From Prosapia bicincta (Eukaryota > Arthropoda > Insecta > Hemiptera > Cercopidae), in assembly GCA_036971475.1 (NCBI GenBank), contig JBAIZL010000002.1:22227067-22291066 (forward strand): a stretch of 64,000 bases of DNA, in the 5' to 3' direction. The position numbers were made by a program, and so were the translations under genes. The notes below the pieces were generated by a model, which did no database searches, had not been told where the DNA came from, and was given only the letters and a program-made list of their open reading frames with translations. Below are positions 12,540 through 25,329 of the stretch, one piece after another (position 1 is the first letter of the stretch; each line of letters starts with the position of its first letter).

Positions 12540-14440
12540 GCTAGAGATATGTGCGTTTAAAGTAAACTAACCTGTTTATCAAACAAAATGAAAGTGACTG
12601 CTGCATTTGGTAAGGAAAGAATTCGTTTACTCTTGAAACAGTTTAGACGATAATGTAAGGTCAGATCGTTGCGACGTTTAGCCACACGAGCATTTATATA
12701 GTTTTAAGCTTTGATTTGATTTCTATATTCTTCTTTTCTAATATTCGCTCTGCACTCTAGTCTCCACGATGTCTCCGTTTCTGTGACCACGTATATAAAA
12801 CCCAAGATAATGCTAACTGTCATCGTTAGAGATGTTAATCCGGAGATGGAAAAGACACGCTTCGTTTCCAAACCGTAACTGCTTCTTTATGTAACTGTAA
12901 CGCCCGTGTTGTAACTAGTGCAGAGGAGCAGTTACACAGATCAGTGGCATCCCAAGGTCAGGGAACGTGACGTGACCTTGCTTCCGTATTACCTCTGTGA
13001 TGTTTGTTCCCTCGTGTGTATGGTAGGTTTTAATATTCTTTCGGTCCTCTAGGCTACCTAAAAAAGTTTAAATGAGTTCACGAAACGTGGGCCGAATCTT
13101 GGCTAACACGGAGTCTATCAAAAACTGAAAGGTGGACGAACAGTAAACTAGTGAAGTGAGCGAAAACTTGGTCAAAGATGTGAAAATAATTTTTTAAAAT
13201 GTGAAAGATTTAAAGTACTATTCGGGCTAAAACATTCACTCTGTTTATACGGCAGTTACTCCAAAATATTGGATCTGTGAACACTTCCTATAACTTAACC
13301 ACCTCACCTGCATCACGCTGGTAATCTCCAATTAGGATCATCATTAGATAACGGCTGTACGTCAGGAAAGTAAACTAATACCTCAACAAAGTGGCAAAAA
13401 GTACTGCTCGACGTCACATGACGATCTCGCTTGTAAGCAATAACCTTGTCTGACCACAATACAACGCAAAACCTCCCCTTAGTGTTTACTCGGGTTTCAA
13501 GGGTAATCCTTTGTTCATCTTTACAAAAGGGATGTCACCCCTTCACCCCCCCCCCCCAACCGCGCTACTGAATTTTTAATTAAGTAAAAGTAAAAGCCAT
13601 CGATAACGAATGCCGGACGTACTTTTATCTGATCTGGATTGAGCGTAAGGGAGGTTTAGCCGTAAATATGATCGCGTTTCTGGAGAGTATGTTTAGTGTT
13701 TAGGGAGGTGTGTAGTAACCAAGGTAGTATTACGATAGGGTTGCACCTCTCTTGTTAGGGATGATACAGGGTAGCAAAATCTATTGTGATTTCTTGAGGT
13801 AAATCTATTCTCTATTGGGGTTACAGAGGCATGTCTAGGCAAAGGCACGGCCCGAGATAAGTAGGAATATTGTAGGTAGATGACTCGACCTGGTTTTGGG
13901 GATGCTGAAGGAGAAGGATATTGACTGTTTGAGGTAAATCCATTCTGTCATAGACGTAAGATACGAGCTACTCTCACTTCCGTCTAGGTACGTGAATGTA
14001 TGAAAGTAGTAACGAGCAACTCTAGACTATGGCAAAGCAAGAATGTTGCTGAACCATGGTCTAAGACTTCTACATGAAATATGCATTTACGAATTGACAA
14101 CTCCTGAGTCATCTGTACATAAAGGTCTTAAAGAGGTCTTAGCACAATGTGGTTCGTTACAAAAAGATCATCATATAAAGATGATAAATGGAAATGAGAG
14201 AAGGAGCGATAAAAACTGTCTTTAATTTTATCTGCTTGCAGGGAAGGAAGTTAAGATGAAGCGAGGAAGATTTGGTGAGGACTTGGGGAAGGACAGGAAC
14301 ACGATGTAATTAGATGAGCAAAACGAGCCAATAGAATAAGCGCAAACTGTTGTCCATTAAATGTAACACATTTCTGAACGGCTTCAACTAAAGTTCTACA
14401 GAGGTTAGATTTCAAGGGATAAATGAAAACACACTGTTAG
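12540..14440. other. No gene recognised
   Basis: Mixed-composition unique sequence. The plus frame at 14043-14225 (60 codons) shows no domain. A C10 run lies at about 13549-13558. Nothing else is supported. Confidence 0.35.
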
Positions 14441-14444
14441 AAAA

Positions 14445-14690
14445 TTTTGGAAGGCCTTGGAAAGCCATAAAAGGGCTTGGAGAGCTTTGGAAGGGCTTGT
14501 AGAGCTTTGGAAAGCCTTAAAAGGTCTTGGAAAGCTTTGGATTGCGTTGGAAAGTCTTTAAAGGCCTTGGAATGCCTTGGAAGGCCTTGGCTACCTTTGG
14601 AAAGCCTTGGCAACCCTCAGAAGGCATAGGAAATATTTGGAAGGCCTAGAAAAGCCTTGGAAGGCATCGGGAGACTTGAAAAGCTTTGAA
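14445..14690. repeat. Degenerate 10-bp minisatellite
   Basis: About 24 imperfect repeats around the unit TTGGAAGGCC/TTGGAAAGCC. It is purine-biased on the plus strand and not in a reading frame that would suggest protein. Confidence 0.8.
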
Positions 14691-14699
14691 GCAAAAGAC

Positions 14700-16180
14700 A
14701 CCTGCAGTGTTTAGGAAAACTATTGGCGGATGGATCTGGATAAAGGCATCAACTGAGAAAGTCATCAAGGCTGAAAACAGTTTTTTTGGCCGCAAAACAA
14801 AAAAATATATAGTAAGAAATCTGTTATAAAGGGGTAACTATATTAAAAGGCTATGTCCAGGAAGCAACAAAATTAATAGTTGTATTATTTCTTAGATAAA
14901 CATTTCGTACTGTCAATAACTGTAGCGTTGGTGAGGGACTCCGACCATCAAGTTGTCACTATAGGACCAATCGATTTGACTCTTAACCGACACAGCACTG
15001 CACAGTTACCTGTGAAAGGTAACCATTCCTGAGCTGTACCATTTACAGACCCGTCTTGCCTCGTATCGTCTCGTCTTTTGCTCTGCGGTCTCCAACTTCA
15101 GGTCTCCCTGTGCCATTACGTAGTGCAGTGGATGAGCTGTAACAAAACACACACTCATAGATAGGACAGATCAGAACAAAATCTTCAACTGAGTGGTTCT
15201 TTTTGGACGAAAAACGCAAAGACATATTTAGAAACAGTCTGCCATTCCTAGCTTCGGTTACATTAACTATTTTTGACCCATTTTGGAGAATCTCCATCAG
15301 TATTCATAGAAAGTCCTGAATGATGCGGGTTATCCGAAATGCGTCAATAGAGTGACAAAACTAAGAACTTTAACTGTAAAACTCAAAATATTAATATACG
15401 CCCTGAAGATGCTTATAATGTTAGCATAACTATACTTTGTTACGATGGTAGATCGACTGAACCCTGCAAACTGTTAGAATAATTACAATGAACTGTCATA
15501 AAGTGTTTTTATCCATAAGTATAGTTTTTCAAGGAGTGTTTTATCAACAAAAACATCATCAATTATATCTTTAAAAAGCCCAATTTTGAACAAGTTTGTA
15601 ACCCGGCATCCCCTTGGTAGCGGTACAAATCTGTGGTCTGGGGGTTGGGGGTGGTTAACAATGTAATCCCAAGTAATCAATGGCACCCTCATCCCTTCCC
15701 TGGGGGTAGGAGCCTATTATCGGCCTTTTATATTAGCATAACACCATCACGCCATGATACACCAATCTCGGGTTTCTATTAGTATGACATTTATAAAACG
15801 AATCTATAGCGTTTTCGATTTCCTTCGATTATTTTGTTTTAAATGGGTTTTGAATTTTCTGGTAGAAAACAAGAGTTTGTGAATAAATATCAGGTTTGAG
15901 TGATTGTGATCAGGCTTTAAATAGTGGGAGAATAGGGTGTTTTACGGGTGTTTAATCATTATCTACGATCATTAAAAGCATTGGGAATTGAGAAACTGGT
16001 TGATTACTCTTGCATTGGTCCCTATTAGTTATGGCACATAGAGCTCTGAAGTCATAACAAGTTTCTGGTGTGTTGGACCCCCCCGACAGTTTCCAAGGCT
16101 GTCTTTAAAATCACATCCAGATTGGCACCAACTGCCAATTATTTTGATAGAATATTAGCTCTTATATGCTCTTCTAACTT
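14700..16180. other. No gene recognised
   Basis: Two minus frames (15043-15297 and 15483-15692) lack recognisable domains, and I found no convincing splice sites around them. Near 15338 the short motif TCCGAAATGCGTCA occurs. It recurs near 21368 and, as TCCGAAACGCGTCA, near 56445, and is probably a worn retroelement tail. Confidence 0.3.
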
Positions 16181-16184
16181 GGAC

Positions 16185-16515
16185 TTTTCAATCCCTTCTC
16201 TTAGTTCACAAACTCATTATCTTGTACAAATTTTCAATCGTTAATAAAATAGTTTTGATTCATTTACTCAAGCTCATTCATTTTTTTAAACTTGTAGTGT
16301 ATGACGCCTGATGTTAATACAGCTTTTTCAAAAATTAACTCAATAATTAAATGTAATAATGAATAAATTTTAGTTTTATATGGGAGAAAAACAAAAGGGG
16401 CAAAGTATGCAGTACAGTTATATCGTCCCATTTGGCTTAAAATAAGTGAAAACACGATTTTCATAAGACAGCTGATTTTATATTATATGGTAGAACAGCT
16501 GTTTTATTCATTTTA
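16185..16515 (+). mobile_element. Single-ended copy of the long-TIR family
   Basis: It begins at the outer sequence TCAATCCCTTCTCTTAGTTC, then TTTTCAATCGTTAATAAAAT, ACTTGTAGTGTATGACGCCT and a CAGCTG pair near 16470-16500. The order matches the family arm. A deletion has shortened it after the hairpin part. Confidence 0.6.
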
Positions 16516-17820
16516 CTTGTTTAAATGACTTTTTCTACGTTGTTAGACTACTTGCCGTGCTTGAGAAACATAATGTGTTTAAAACTATACATTTTATTCA
16601 AGGGGAAGGTAGTAGTAATAATTAAAAACAAATTAAGCTTTAATTAAATTAAATGACCCCAATTAGTGGCTAACTACGGTGTAGGCCTGGAGGTAATCTA
16701 AGCGCATAGTCCGCGGCCCGTGAATGTTATTCCTATCCCATAACCTGTTCCCATGGAAAGGTGTAAGCCTACGTAACGTTGGCGTGGTCAGCAGCGAATT
16801 GTGTTGCGGAAAGAAACGTACGGCAATCACTGTGACTATTTATTGGCTTTATAAGTTCCCAAAGTTCCGCGTTACTAGGACAAGCTTAAAGTAAATCCTT
16901 TAAAGGGTTAATTGAAACTGTGAGCACTGCCAGGCTTGATAAACTTTCCGAGATCAGTGAAACAGGGGCCCAATAAAATAAACAGTGTTTACTATGACAA
17001 GTAAAAATAATTGTTAAAATGTTCACCCTCATGACTTGGCGCTATCTATGCACAAGGTGTAAAATTATATTAATATTTTTAAATGAAGACACTCTGCAAT
17101 TTTCACAAAGCATGTTCATACACTATCTAACAAATAACTCATTGTTCCGTCGAATCTGATTGTTGGTTGAGTGTGAATGATATCTAAAAACAAATAACTA
17201 CTTGTTTGTACCAACATTACTTCATACAATAGTACCAACGCTCGTCATGGTATGAACAATGCAATTTCTTTATAATTAGCCCATGCATTGTTACCAACTG
17301 TTGCACAGGGACACTAATTACAGCGCATTCTGATTAAACAAACATTGAAAGCTTTGAATGAATTTACTGTGAGAAATTATTTTCACGGGGGAATCACCTT
17401 TCCTGTTGACAGAAACTTTCAGCGGAAAAAGTTAACAGGAAAAGAATCGGGAGAGTCTTGACCTTGATAAAATATAGGCTAATAGTAAAAAGAATATTAG
17501 TGCTCAGCTAGGACTAGGTTTTCTTTATTTACTGAAAAATAACGTTTTATGTTTTTTTTTTAAATAATTATTTTCACTGACAGTCGTTAAAAATGAAGTA
17601 CTTAGACTAGTTTTTAAAAAAATTTACATAATAATTGATTACTTTTAATCTTCTTAGATACTAAAAAAAATTAAAGACTATTATTACGTCTGAAATAAGT
17701 GAAACATCTTCTTTGATAATTTGTAATTAAAGTAAATTTAGGCAAAACATATTAATAGAGTTTCGTAAATAGTCATGTACAACAATGTATATGACTTTAT
17801 TATTCTTAAACATAAGGCCA
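16515..17820. other. No gene recognised
   Basis: AT-rich unique sequence with no supported coding region, RNA gene or tandem array. Confidence 0.35.
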
Positions 17821-17825
17821 GTTCT

Positions 17826-17965
17826 CTTCGTCTTTACTTGAACTATTGACTCGTCCATTGTTGAATTGGATTGTTGTCTTCGTCTTTACTTGGTCTATTG
17901 ACTCGTCCATTGTTGAATTGGATTGTTGTCTTCGTCTTTACTTGGTCTATTGACTCGTCAATAAA
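17826..17965. repeat. 52-bp tandem repeat, about 2.5 copies
   Basis: The unit starts CTTCGTCTTTACTTGGTCTA and ends GAATTGGATTGTTGT. The first copy differs by GAAC for GGTC. Open frames on both strands here (17843-18098) are produced by the repeat. Confidence 0.85.
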
Positions 17966-18099
17966 TATAGATTTTGACAATGCTCCAGGCAGTTTCCCTC
18001 TTAACGTTACAATTAGCTCCCATCTGATATGCGGGCACTGCAACACTTCATATCATTACCGTCATCATAGCGAAATTAAAGCTCTGCTAAATACTTAGA

Positions 18100-19580
18100 G
18101 CCAAATGCGTATTAACGTGCCACGTCTTTAGGGAACGGAAAAACACGGAAAATGTAAAGAAGAAGACGGAGAAGAAGACAGCAAAGTTGTCGCGCTCGTC
18201 TCTAATTACAGAATAATCCGCAGCATCTGTTCCCCTTCGTCGGCATTGTTAGCCTTCTTCGGTTTAGAACTTAATTACCGGGGATGCAGATTTATTTTGT
18301 TAAGCCTTACCGGAATATTTTTTCCGGAAGTAAAATATTTACGGTAGCCTTTGGAAGGGTTACAGTATCGCACTACTTGACAGACAGATTAGTTTTAGTT
18401 AAAGTATTGAATAGCGTTACTAATAGCGGTGACTGGCAGAGCAAAATATTTATTAGTTTTGCTTATGTTGAGCTAATATGGTTCCAGAATGGGCAAAGTA
18501 TCCAGGTAAGAGCAGAGCTCATATCTGGAACGCCTTCACCAGTGCCGCGAGTAAGGGATCTGTAGGAAGAAGGGTTCATCCAGGGTAGTGGGTAGATGAC
18601 TCTGTTTCCTCCGACTTTACTTCAAGTAAGCTACCTGTCATAAGAAGGTGCATATTCGATCAGGCGAGGGATGTGTAACAGTTTACGTGGAATGACACGT
18701 TTCACTTGTCAGCCATATTTAGTTTTGTTAATTTAAAGAATGGAACAGGCAGTTGTAGGAGTCGAAATAGAAACTAAGAAGATTCATAGGAAACCTTTAG
18801 ACCGAAATGAGATGGAACAGTAATATAGAAAAGTAGGTTTCAATAACCGAACCGGCATGAAGAGATTTGGTAAGGTCTTGGAAACCCATTCCTAGACGTT
18901 AAATCCAGTACGCAATCACACGGGATCTCCCACTATTTCAATTTATAATACCTTATTGTGCTCTTGGGAACAGCTAAAACGCATTTTCGTTTAAAAGTAA
19001 CCGCATTTCTGACTTTTATTTGAATAAAAATATAAATGCAAGAAGTGGCATTGAACTTACCTCTGTGACGTAATGAAGCTCTCTCATAAAATGTATTTAC
19101 CTACTGCCAACGGTTAAGTCTCAAAAACGCTTTTTCATTCTGCCGCGAGTTTTCAATTTGTAAAATTGAACCGGGATTTGTAAACATAACGGACAGGGGT
19201 TGTTGTGGGAGGGGTTGCGAGCACCCCATTGACTGGAAGCAAGTACAATAAGGATCCTTGCGGTAAATTAAAACTCCAGGACACAAGGGACTGACAGGGA
19301 CTAGCAATTACCCGAATGCGCGCCTTTTATCCTTTGTCACCGTCTTTCTCTAACCTCCATTGCGCCGAAAATCTGTTTATGCGAGACTTTTATCTCGGTA
19401 CAAACGCCAAAGCACTTTCTGCGTACACTCACTTCCAAATAGTTAATGTTCGATACCACAGCACGGGGTTTAAATTTTAGGAACTTAGTTAGTTATTTCG
19501 TATTATCAAATACACCTTCCGTCACTGGTAAATTAACCTCATTTATGTTTGTACTTATATTAAGAATATGAAAGCTAGGC
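18100..19580. other. No gene recognised
   Basis: Frames at 18284-18565 (plus) and 19101-19307 (minus) show no family features. On minus, a short ATG frame near 19090 runs into a consensus-like donor (CAGAG then GTAAGT, near 19060), but with nothing upstream or downstream to join it is not called as an exon. Confidence 0.3.
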
Positions 19581-19584
19581 ATGG

Positions 19585-19830
19585 ACAGTTAAGACTTTCA
19601 TATTATACTGGGGTATGTTAACGTCAACACTTCGAACCCATACTAAAGAAACATCTGGCAAAACCAAGCAACAGACGTTTGTCCCCACTATTGAGTGCTA
19701 GACACATCTTTTGTTTTCGTCACGTGCCTAATCCTTTCTTTACGATACCTATAAAAACGTAACTATCTGTTTACATTCATACATACTTTCTAATTTTGAC
19801 GTGGTCGTCACAACATAAATAATTGTGTAC
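19585..19830 (+). repeat. Diverged direct repeat, copy 1
   Basis: It shares an ordered set of matches with 20375-20625: GTATGTTAACGTCAACACTT, AACCAAGCAACAGACGTTTG, ACATCTTTTGTTTTCGTC, CCTTTCTTTA and GACGTGGTCGTCACA. It is non-coding and of unknown family. Confidence 0.65.
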
Positions 19831-20374
19831 TCTAGATAATCAAAGAAACTTTATACTGAGAGAAAACTCGAAGGTGCTTTAGACAATTTATATATTTCCT
19901 ATTTACAACGAAGTTGCGGTTCATCGAGGCTTTCGGAGTCAATTCGTAGCTAGAAATTCAATTTGAGGGAGGTTGGCATCTGGCCTTGTGAATCAGCTGT
20001 GGGAGATGTTTTGGGCACTCAAGGAGCTAACTTAAATCACTCAAACGCTATTAGACACGAGTTGACAAAATGGCCGAATTAAATTTCTAAATAATAATAT
20101 ACAAGGGCAGCTGGGTGGTCTAGAGTTACGCAACAGGCGAGCAGAAACGGACGAATTATTAGAAGATTTTCCTCACTAAACAAGCTTTACTTTCAACAAG
20201 ACTATATTTCAGTCTTACACCTTCCACCATACGCTTTACTTACTAAGAAACCTACTTTCTTGAATTACTATATAGACTATAACACATTGCTATTCTGCGA
20301 CGAATAATAACATGTCCCTTGTCGGCCTACTTAGTATGTTGAGGGTTTGTGGTCCAGACTTGAGGGTTGTCGCA

Positions 20375-20625
20375 TAAACTTTCACATTATACCAGGGTAC
20401 GTTAGCGCCAGCACTTCGAAACCTTAGTAAATTAATTTCTGGTAAATCCAAGCAACAGATGTTTGCCCTTACGTTTGAGCGATAGGTAACATCTTTTGTT
20501 TCCGTCTTGTGCCTATCCCTTTCTTTAACACACCTGCAAAACCTTATACTATCTGTCTACATTAATTCTTTCTCATTTTAGTGTGGTCGCCACAGTACAT
20601 TATAAGTAGAGTGTGCAATTCACAA
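20375..20625 (+). repeat. Diverged direct repeat, copy 2
   Basis: Second copy of the 19585-19830 sequence, about 790 bp downstream in the same orientation. The minisatellite starting near 20670 follows it closely. Confidence 0.65.
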
Positions 20626-20666
20626 AACAATAAACAATGTGTGCAGTAAAATACGATTTTCCCTAA

Positions 20667-21125
20667 AAACGTCTCATAAATCTTACAAGGTCACAAATAA
20701 ACAAACATGCTAACAGTTCTTACAAGGTCACAAATAAACAAACGTGCTTATAATTCTTACAATTTCACAAATAAACAAACATGCTAACAATTCTTACAAG
20801 GTCACAAATAAACAAACGTGCTCACAATTCTTAAAAGGTGACAAATAAACAAACGTGCTTACAATTCTTACAAGGTCACAAATAAACAAACGTGCTTACA
20901 ATTCTTAGAAGGTCAAAAGTAAACAAACATACTAACAATTCTTACAAGGTCACAAATAAGCGAACGTGTTCACAATTCTTAAAAGTTCACAAATAAACAA
21001 ACATGCTAACAATTCTTACAAGGTCGCAAATAAACAAACGTGCTTACAATTCTTACAAGGTCACAAATAAACAAACTTGCTCACAAATCGTACAAGGTCA
21101 CAAATAAACAGATATGCTCACAATT
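20667..21125. repeat. 37-bp tandem repeat, about 12 copies
   Basis: The unit begins CTTACAAGGTCACAAATAAA and continues CAAACGTGCTTACAATT. A GTGCTT/ATGCTA difference separates two subtypes that are intermixed along the array. Confidence 0.9.
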
Positions 21126-21129
21126 ACAT

Positions 21130-22530
21130 CACTTGACCCTTCCTAGATTGTGCTTCTCCAAAAGTTGAGGACAGACTGAAATGGGAAACAAAGCCGCTTC
21201 TGGGCATTGAATGGGATAAAAGCAATTCCTAATATAGTCATCTTCACTTCTGGTAGGAATATTTGTATAAATTCGAGTACATATTTTTACCTTTCTGAAA
21301 TTACAATATTTCCTTTTATTCTCACTCTTTAAGAGAGTACTACTCAAGTTTTGTAAGTGGAGTTATTCCGAAATGCGTCACGAACGAGATTATTGTTATA
21401 TTAGAAAAGGCACAAAAATGTACGCGAATATATTCGAATTTTTATTTTCATAATTTACAATTTTACAAAAGATGTTGAATATTCAAGACCTTTTTAAAAG
21501 TTTGTCAAGATCATCATCCTCTGTTACGGAGGGTCTCTCATGGCTGTTAACTGAAACTGGTTCATTTAGGGGTGGTTCGTATGTTTTATTTTTCAAATAT
21601 CCCGTCATCTTCAGACGAATTAGTACATTTACAAATGTTTTACACGCACATCTATTAACAGCTATAATGTTCCTTACAACTCCTTCTATGTAAAAATATA
21701 TTTTAAATATTTAAAATATATAGTCAAATTTTAATATTTCAATTTTCCTATGAGGATTTGATATTTGTATAAACTTTGTCACAAAACGGATCAACTGAAA
21801 ATATTTTAAGACCATAAAAGATTGAAAAGTGAAACTTTATAACTATCTGAGAGAAGCAGTTAACCTCCATTTCCTGTGTTTAAATTGCACAAACATTATT
21901 ATTCAAAGCTCCAAGTCCGTGTAAATGAGTGACAGCAAGGTTTGGGGAATATTATTGAAAAATTAATACTTATTGTGAGTTACAAATGGTCAGCAAAGGG
22001 CGGAGTTGAAGACAAGGTTAAATTAGTAAATCGTAACAATAACCCTTCTCATCCCTACTTAACAGACTATACCATACGTGGAGGTGATTGGACGAAGCTA
22101 TCGGCCTACAAGTTACACAAACCTTTTAGCTTCCTATGAAGCACTACGTAATAAAAAAAAAAAATGGTTATTTGAAACGGGAAATTATGATTATTATTCT
22201 CTCGTCTAGATCGGGCTAAATTTAAGCGTAACGTTGTTAACTATCTTAAAAACTAGATGTACAAAAAACAAACACCGTAAATATTATCTACAGATAAAAT
22301 AATACACTTCAAGGTAGAGTTGAACGTCATGCGTTTTTCTTTAGTGAAAGATTTATTTCTACCAGTTTCTATAAGTTGTTTGTCTAACGATACACGACTA
22401 ACGAATGTCATTTGTTATGATACAAGAGGAGTTGTTTTAAATTAATCAAATTTGTAGTCATGGCAACCAAACTACTGTTAGAGAACTGCAACTAACGTTT
22501 CGCACCTGAATAATTCTGTTCCTTTAGCTG
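21130..22530. other. No gene recognised
   Basis: Frames at 21129-21347 (minus), 21472-21693 (plus) and 21942-22139 (plus) lack domains or splice context. No tandem array is seen. Confidence 0.3.
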
Positions 22531-22535
22531 TATCC

Positions 22536-22935
22536 ATTCAATTCCTTCTATTAGCTCACACTCTTCCTATATAGGCCTACATCTTGTACAAATTTTCAAT
22601 CGTTAATAAAATACTTTTATTCATCCACTCAAGTTCAAATACATTTTTTTAAAACTTTTAGTGGATGACAACTCCCTAGAATTATTATTTTTCAAATAAT
22701 AATTCATTAATTAAATTTAATGAATTAAATTTGTTTTTTTATGGGAGAAAAACTTTTCACAAAATGGGCAAGGTGTGTAATATAGTTATTTATGTCCTTT
22801 TGGCTTAAAACAAGTGATAACAGTTGATTTTAAAAAAGCTGATTTAGTATTATAGGTTATGCGGGGAAACAGCTTTTTTAACGCATAGGTTATGTTATTT
22901 TACTTATATTATTTGCAATTATTAAACAAAAAATA
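22536..22935 (+). mobile_element. Single-ended copy of the long-TIR family
   Basis: The outer end TCAATTCCTTCTATTAGCTC is followed by TTTTCAATCGTTAATAAAAT, TTTTAGTGGATGACA, GGGCAAGGTGTGTAATATAG and the hairpin segment near 22830-22880. It ends in the AT-rich inner part shared with other copies. Confidence 0.6.
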
Positions 22936-23309
22936 ACTAAATAAATTAATCAATTTAACATTGTGTATGACTATCCGAACTTTAAATTTTGTAAATTTGT
23001 GAGACAGAATGTTTTCGATCGCTATGTGACGATCTTCATCAGTGTCTTCTGCTTGGAGATGTTGGTTTAGCGGTGACAGTTTTAAAGACAGATTTTCCAT
23101 AGTATCAAAGAGTATGTGTGATTTGTATTGTGTATGTTCGTTTAACACGTTTGTACTTTGTTTTTGTGTGTTTGTAAATTTCATATTGTTCTAGTGCTTG
23201 TGGTAAACTACACTCGTAATAGAACGATTAGAGCTTAAGAATCCAGTAACACTCGAAGCAAATGTTGTACTGGGTAGGCAGTGTGTTACAGTGTGGGTAC
23301 CAGGTTTTA

Positions 23310-24700
23310 GGTATAGAAATCAGTGGCCAACCAGCAACATCACGTCCTATAATATATCGCCACTATTACAACGTTTCATAGATACCGAAAGACTAGTATA
23401 CTAGTGTCAAGAACATCGAACTACTTAATGGTTAGATGCGAGACGAACGAAACGATGTGGTGACGTCATTGGCCAACCAGCACCATCACGTTCTATAGTC
23501 TTATAATATAGCTCGCCAATATTACAACGTTTCTTAGACAACGTTTCTTAGATACTAGTATGTATAAGAGTATCAATATACATCGAGCTGCTAAACGGTT
23601 AGACGCGAGACGTACCAAACAATGTGGTTAACTCATTGGAAAACCATCACCATCACTCCCTATAGTTCTATAATATAGCTCGCCACTATTACAACGTTTC
23701 TTAGACACCGAAAGATTAGTATTCTAGTGTCAATATACCTCATACTGCTTAATGGTTAGACGCGAGACGAACGAACCGATGTGGTGACGTCATTGGCCAA
23801 CCAGCAGCATCACATCCTGTAATATAGCTCGCCACTATTACAACGTTTCTTAGACAACGGAAGACTAGGATTCTAATGTCAATATACATCGAGCTGCTAA
23901 AAGGTTAGACGCGAGACGAACGAAACGATATGATGACGTTAGTGGCCAACCAGCAGCATCACGTTCTATAGTTTTGTAATATAGCTGGCCGCTATTACAA
24001 CGTTTCTTAGACAGCGGGAGACTAGTATACTAGTGTCAATATACATTGAGCTGCTTAATGGTTAGACGCGAGACGACGAAACGATGTGATAACGTTAGTG
24101 GCCAGCCAACAGCATCACGTCCTATAATATAGCTCGCCACTATTACAACGTTTCTTAGACAACGGAAGACTAGAATTCTAATGTCAATATACATCGAGGT
24201 GCTTAATGGTTAGACGCGAGAATAACGAAACGATGTAGTGACGTCATTGGCCAACCAGCAGCAACACATCCTATAGTATAGCTCGCCGCTATTACAACGA
24301 TTCTTAGACACCGAAAGACTAGTATACTAGTGTCAATATACATCAAGCTGCTAAATGGTTAGACGCGAGACGAACGAAACGATGTGGTGACCTCAGTGGC
24401 CAACCAGCAGCATCACATTCTATAGTCCTGTAATATAGCTCGCCGCTATTACAACGTTTCTTTGACATCGGGAGACTAGTATACTAGTGTCAATATACAT
24501 TGAGCTGCTTAATGGTTAGACGCGAGACGAACGAAACGATATGGTAACGTTAGTGGCCAGCCAGCAGCATCACGTCCTATAATATAGCTCGCCACTATTA
24601 CGTCTCTTAGACAACGGAAGACTAGGATTCTAATGTCAGAATACATCGAGCTGCTGAATGGCTAGACGAGAGACTGATTGATTGCGGGAAGAACTTGATG
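23310..24700. repeat. 149/156-bp tandem repeat, about nine copies
   Basis: Start points of GGCCAACC-type sequence at 23795, 23944, 24100, 24249, 24398 and 24554 give steps of 149, 156, 149, 149 and 156 bp. The 7-bp difference is an extra TAGTTCT/TAGTCCT-like segment after ACGTTCTA. Each unit holds GACTAGTATACTAGTGTC or a degraded form (a palindromic ACTAGTATACTAGT core) and TTAGACGCGAGACGAACG. Earlier copies are more diverged. No coding signal. Confidence 0.9.
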
Positions 24701-24933
24701 GCATCGCTAGCCAGTCAAAGGGTGTGAAATGTACTTTTATTGACGCGTCGTCAAGTGATTGACTTGTAACAATAACCACATTTATTCGTCCACCCAAAGC
24801 TAAACATAACAGAGAAACCAATTACTGGCCTCTACGTTGACGCACTCGTCAGGCATAAGGTGAAAATAATTTGATACAGTTGTCTATATGGTTTTTAATT
24901 TTGTCTAACAGTATAGTTCTGGCATAGACAGCT

Positions 24934-25050
24934 CTACTTAGGCGCTCCTATGGTCTTCTCGCATCGGTTATTTATGCAATACAACCCAAACGATTCGCAA
25001 CATGGGAGTGATACCGATTCTGATAGTCCATCGTACATAGGGACGTCACA
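24934..25050 (-). CDS. Knottin-like peptide K1, exon 2 (cysteine framework and stop)
   Basis: Final coding exon of K1: 38 codons and TAG (24934-24936), preceded on the minus strand by a good acceptor (TTGTTTCAG, AG at 25052-25051). The exon opens in phase 0 with a cysteine codon, matching the phase-0 donor of exon 1 at 29387. It carries five cysteines spaced C-x15-CC-x6-C-x4-C, and exon 1 supplies one more six residues earlier. The total pattern C-x6-C-x15-C-C-x6-C-x4-C is that of six-cysteine inhibitor-cystine-knot peptides. The opening CDVPMY aligns with CNVPIY in K3. The predicted precursor is 69 residues and the mature peptide roughly 48-50. The target is unknown: such folds serve as toxins, protease inhibitors, antimicrobial or signalling peptides. 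A possible AATAAA lies about 150 bp downstream (near 24781). Confidence 0.8.
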   Translation of the reverse strand, partial: CDVPMYDGLSESVSLPCCESFGLYCINNRCEKTIGAPK

Positions 25051-25329
25051 CTGAAACAATTCAGACTTTGTTACAGAATCGGTAATGACCTTGTTACCTG
25101 AAATATATAACAGAAAACATAAGCACTGTTTTGCAACTGCTTGGTTATATAAATTTCTATTATATAAAATCGATTATAATTATACATGTTTTAAAGTTAC
25201 GTTCAATAATTACATTCTGCTGTGTGTCATTAGGACAAGCATACAGTGTGTTTTTATATGGAGAGGAACGGGCCAACAACAAGTCACACGGTCCCCTCAT
25301 ATAGAACGTAAGCAGTAACCTGTAATGGA

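Noticed and set aside
18284..18565. 93-codon plus frame
   Set aside because: No domain, no start context and no splice structure. Length is within chance for this window.
22909..23184. 91-codon minus frame
   Set aside because: It overlaps the inner end of a TIR-family copy and the hammerhead-like motif. Composition fits retroelement 3' sequence and no domain is visible.
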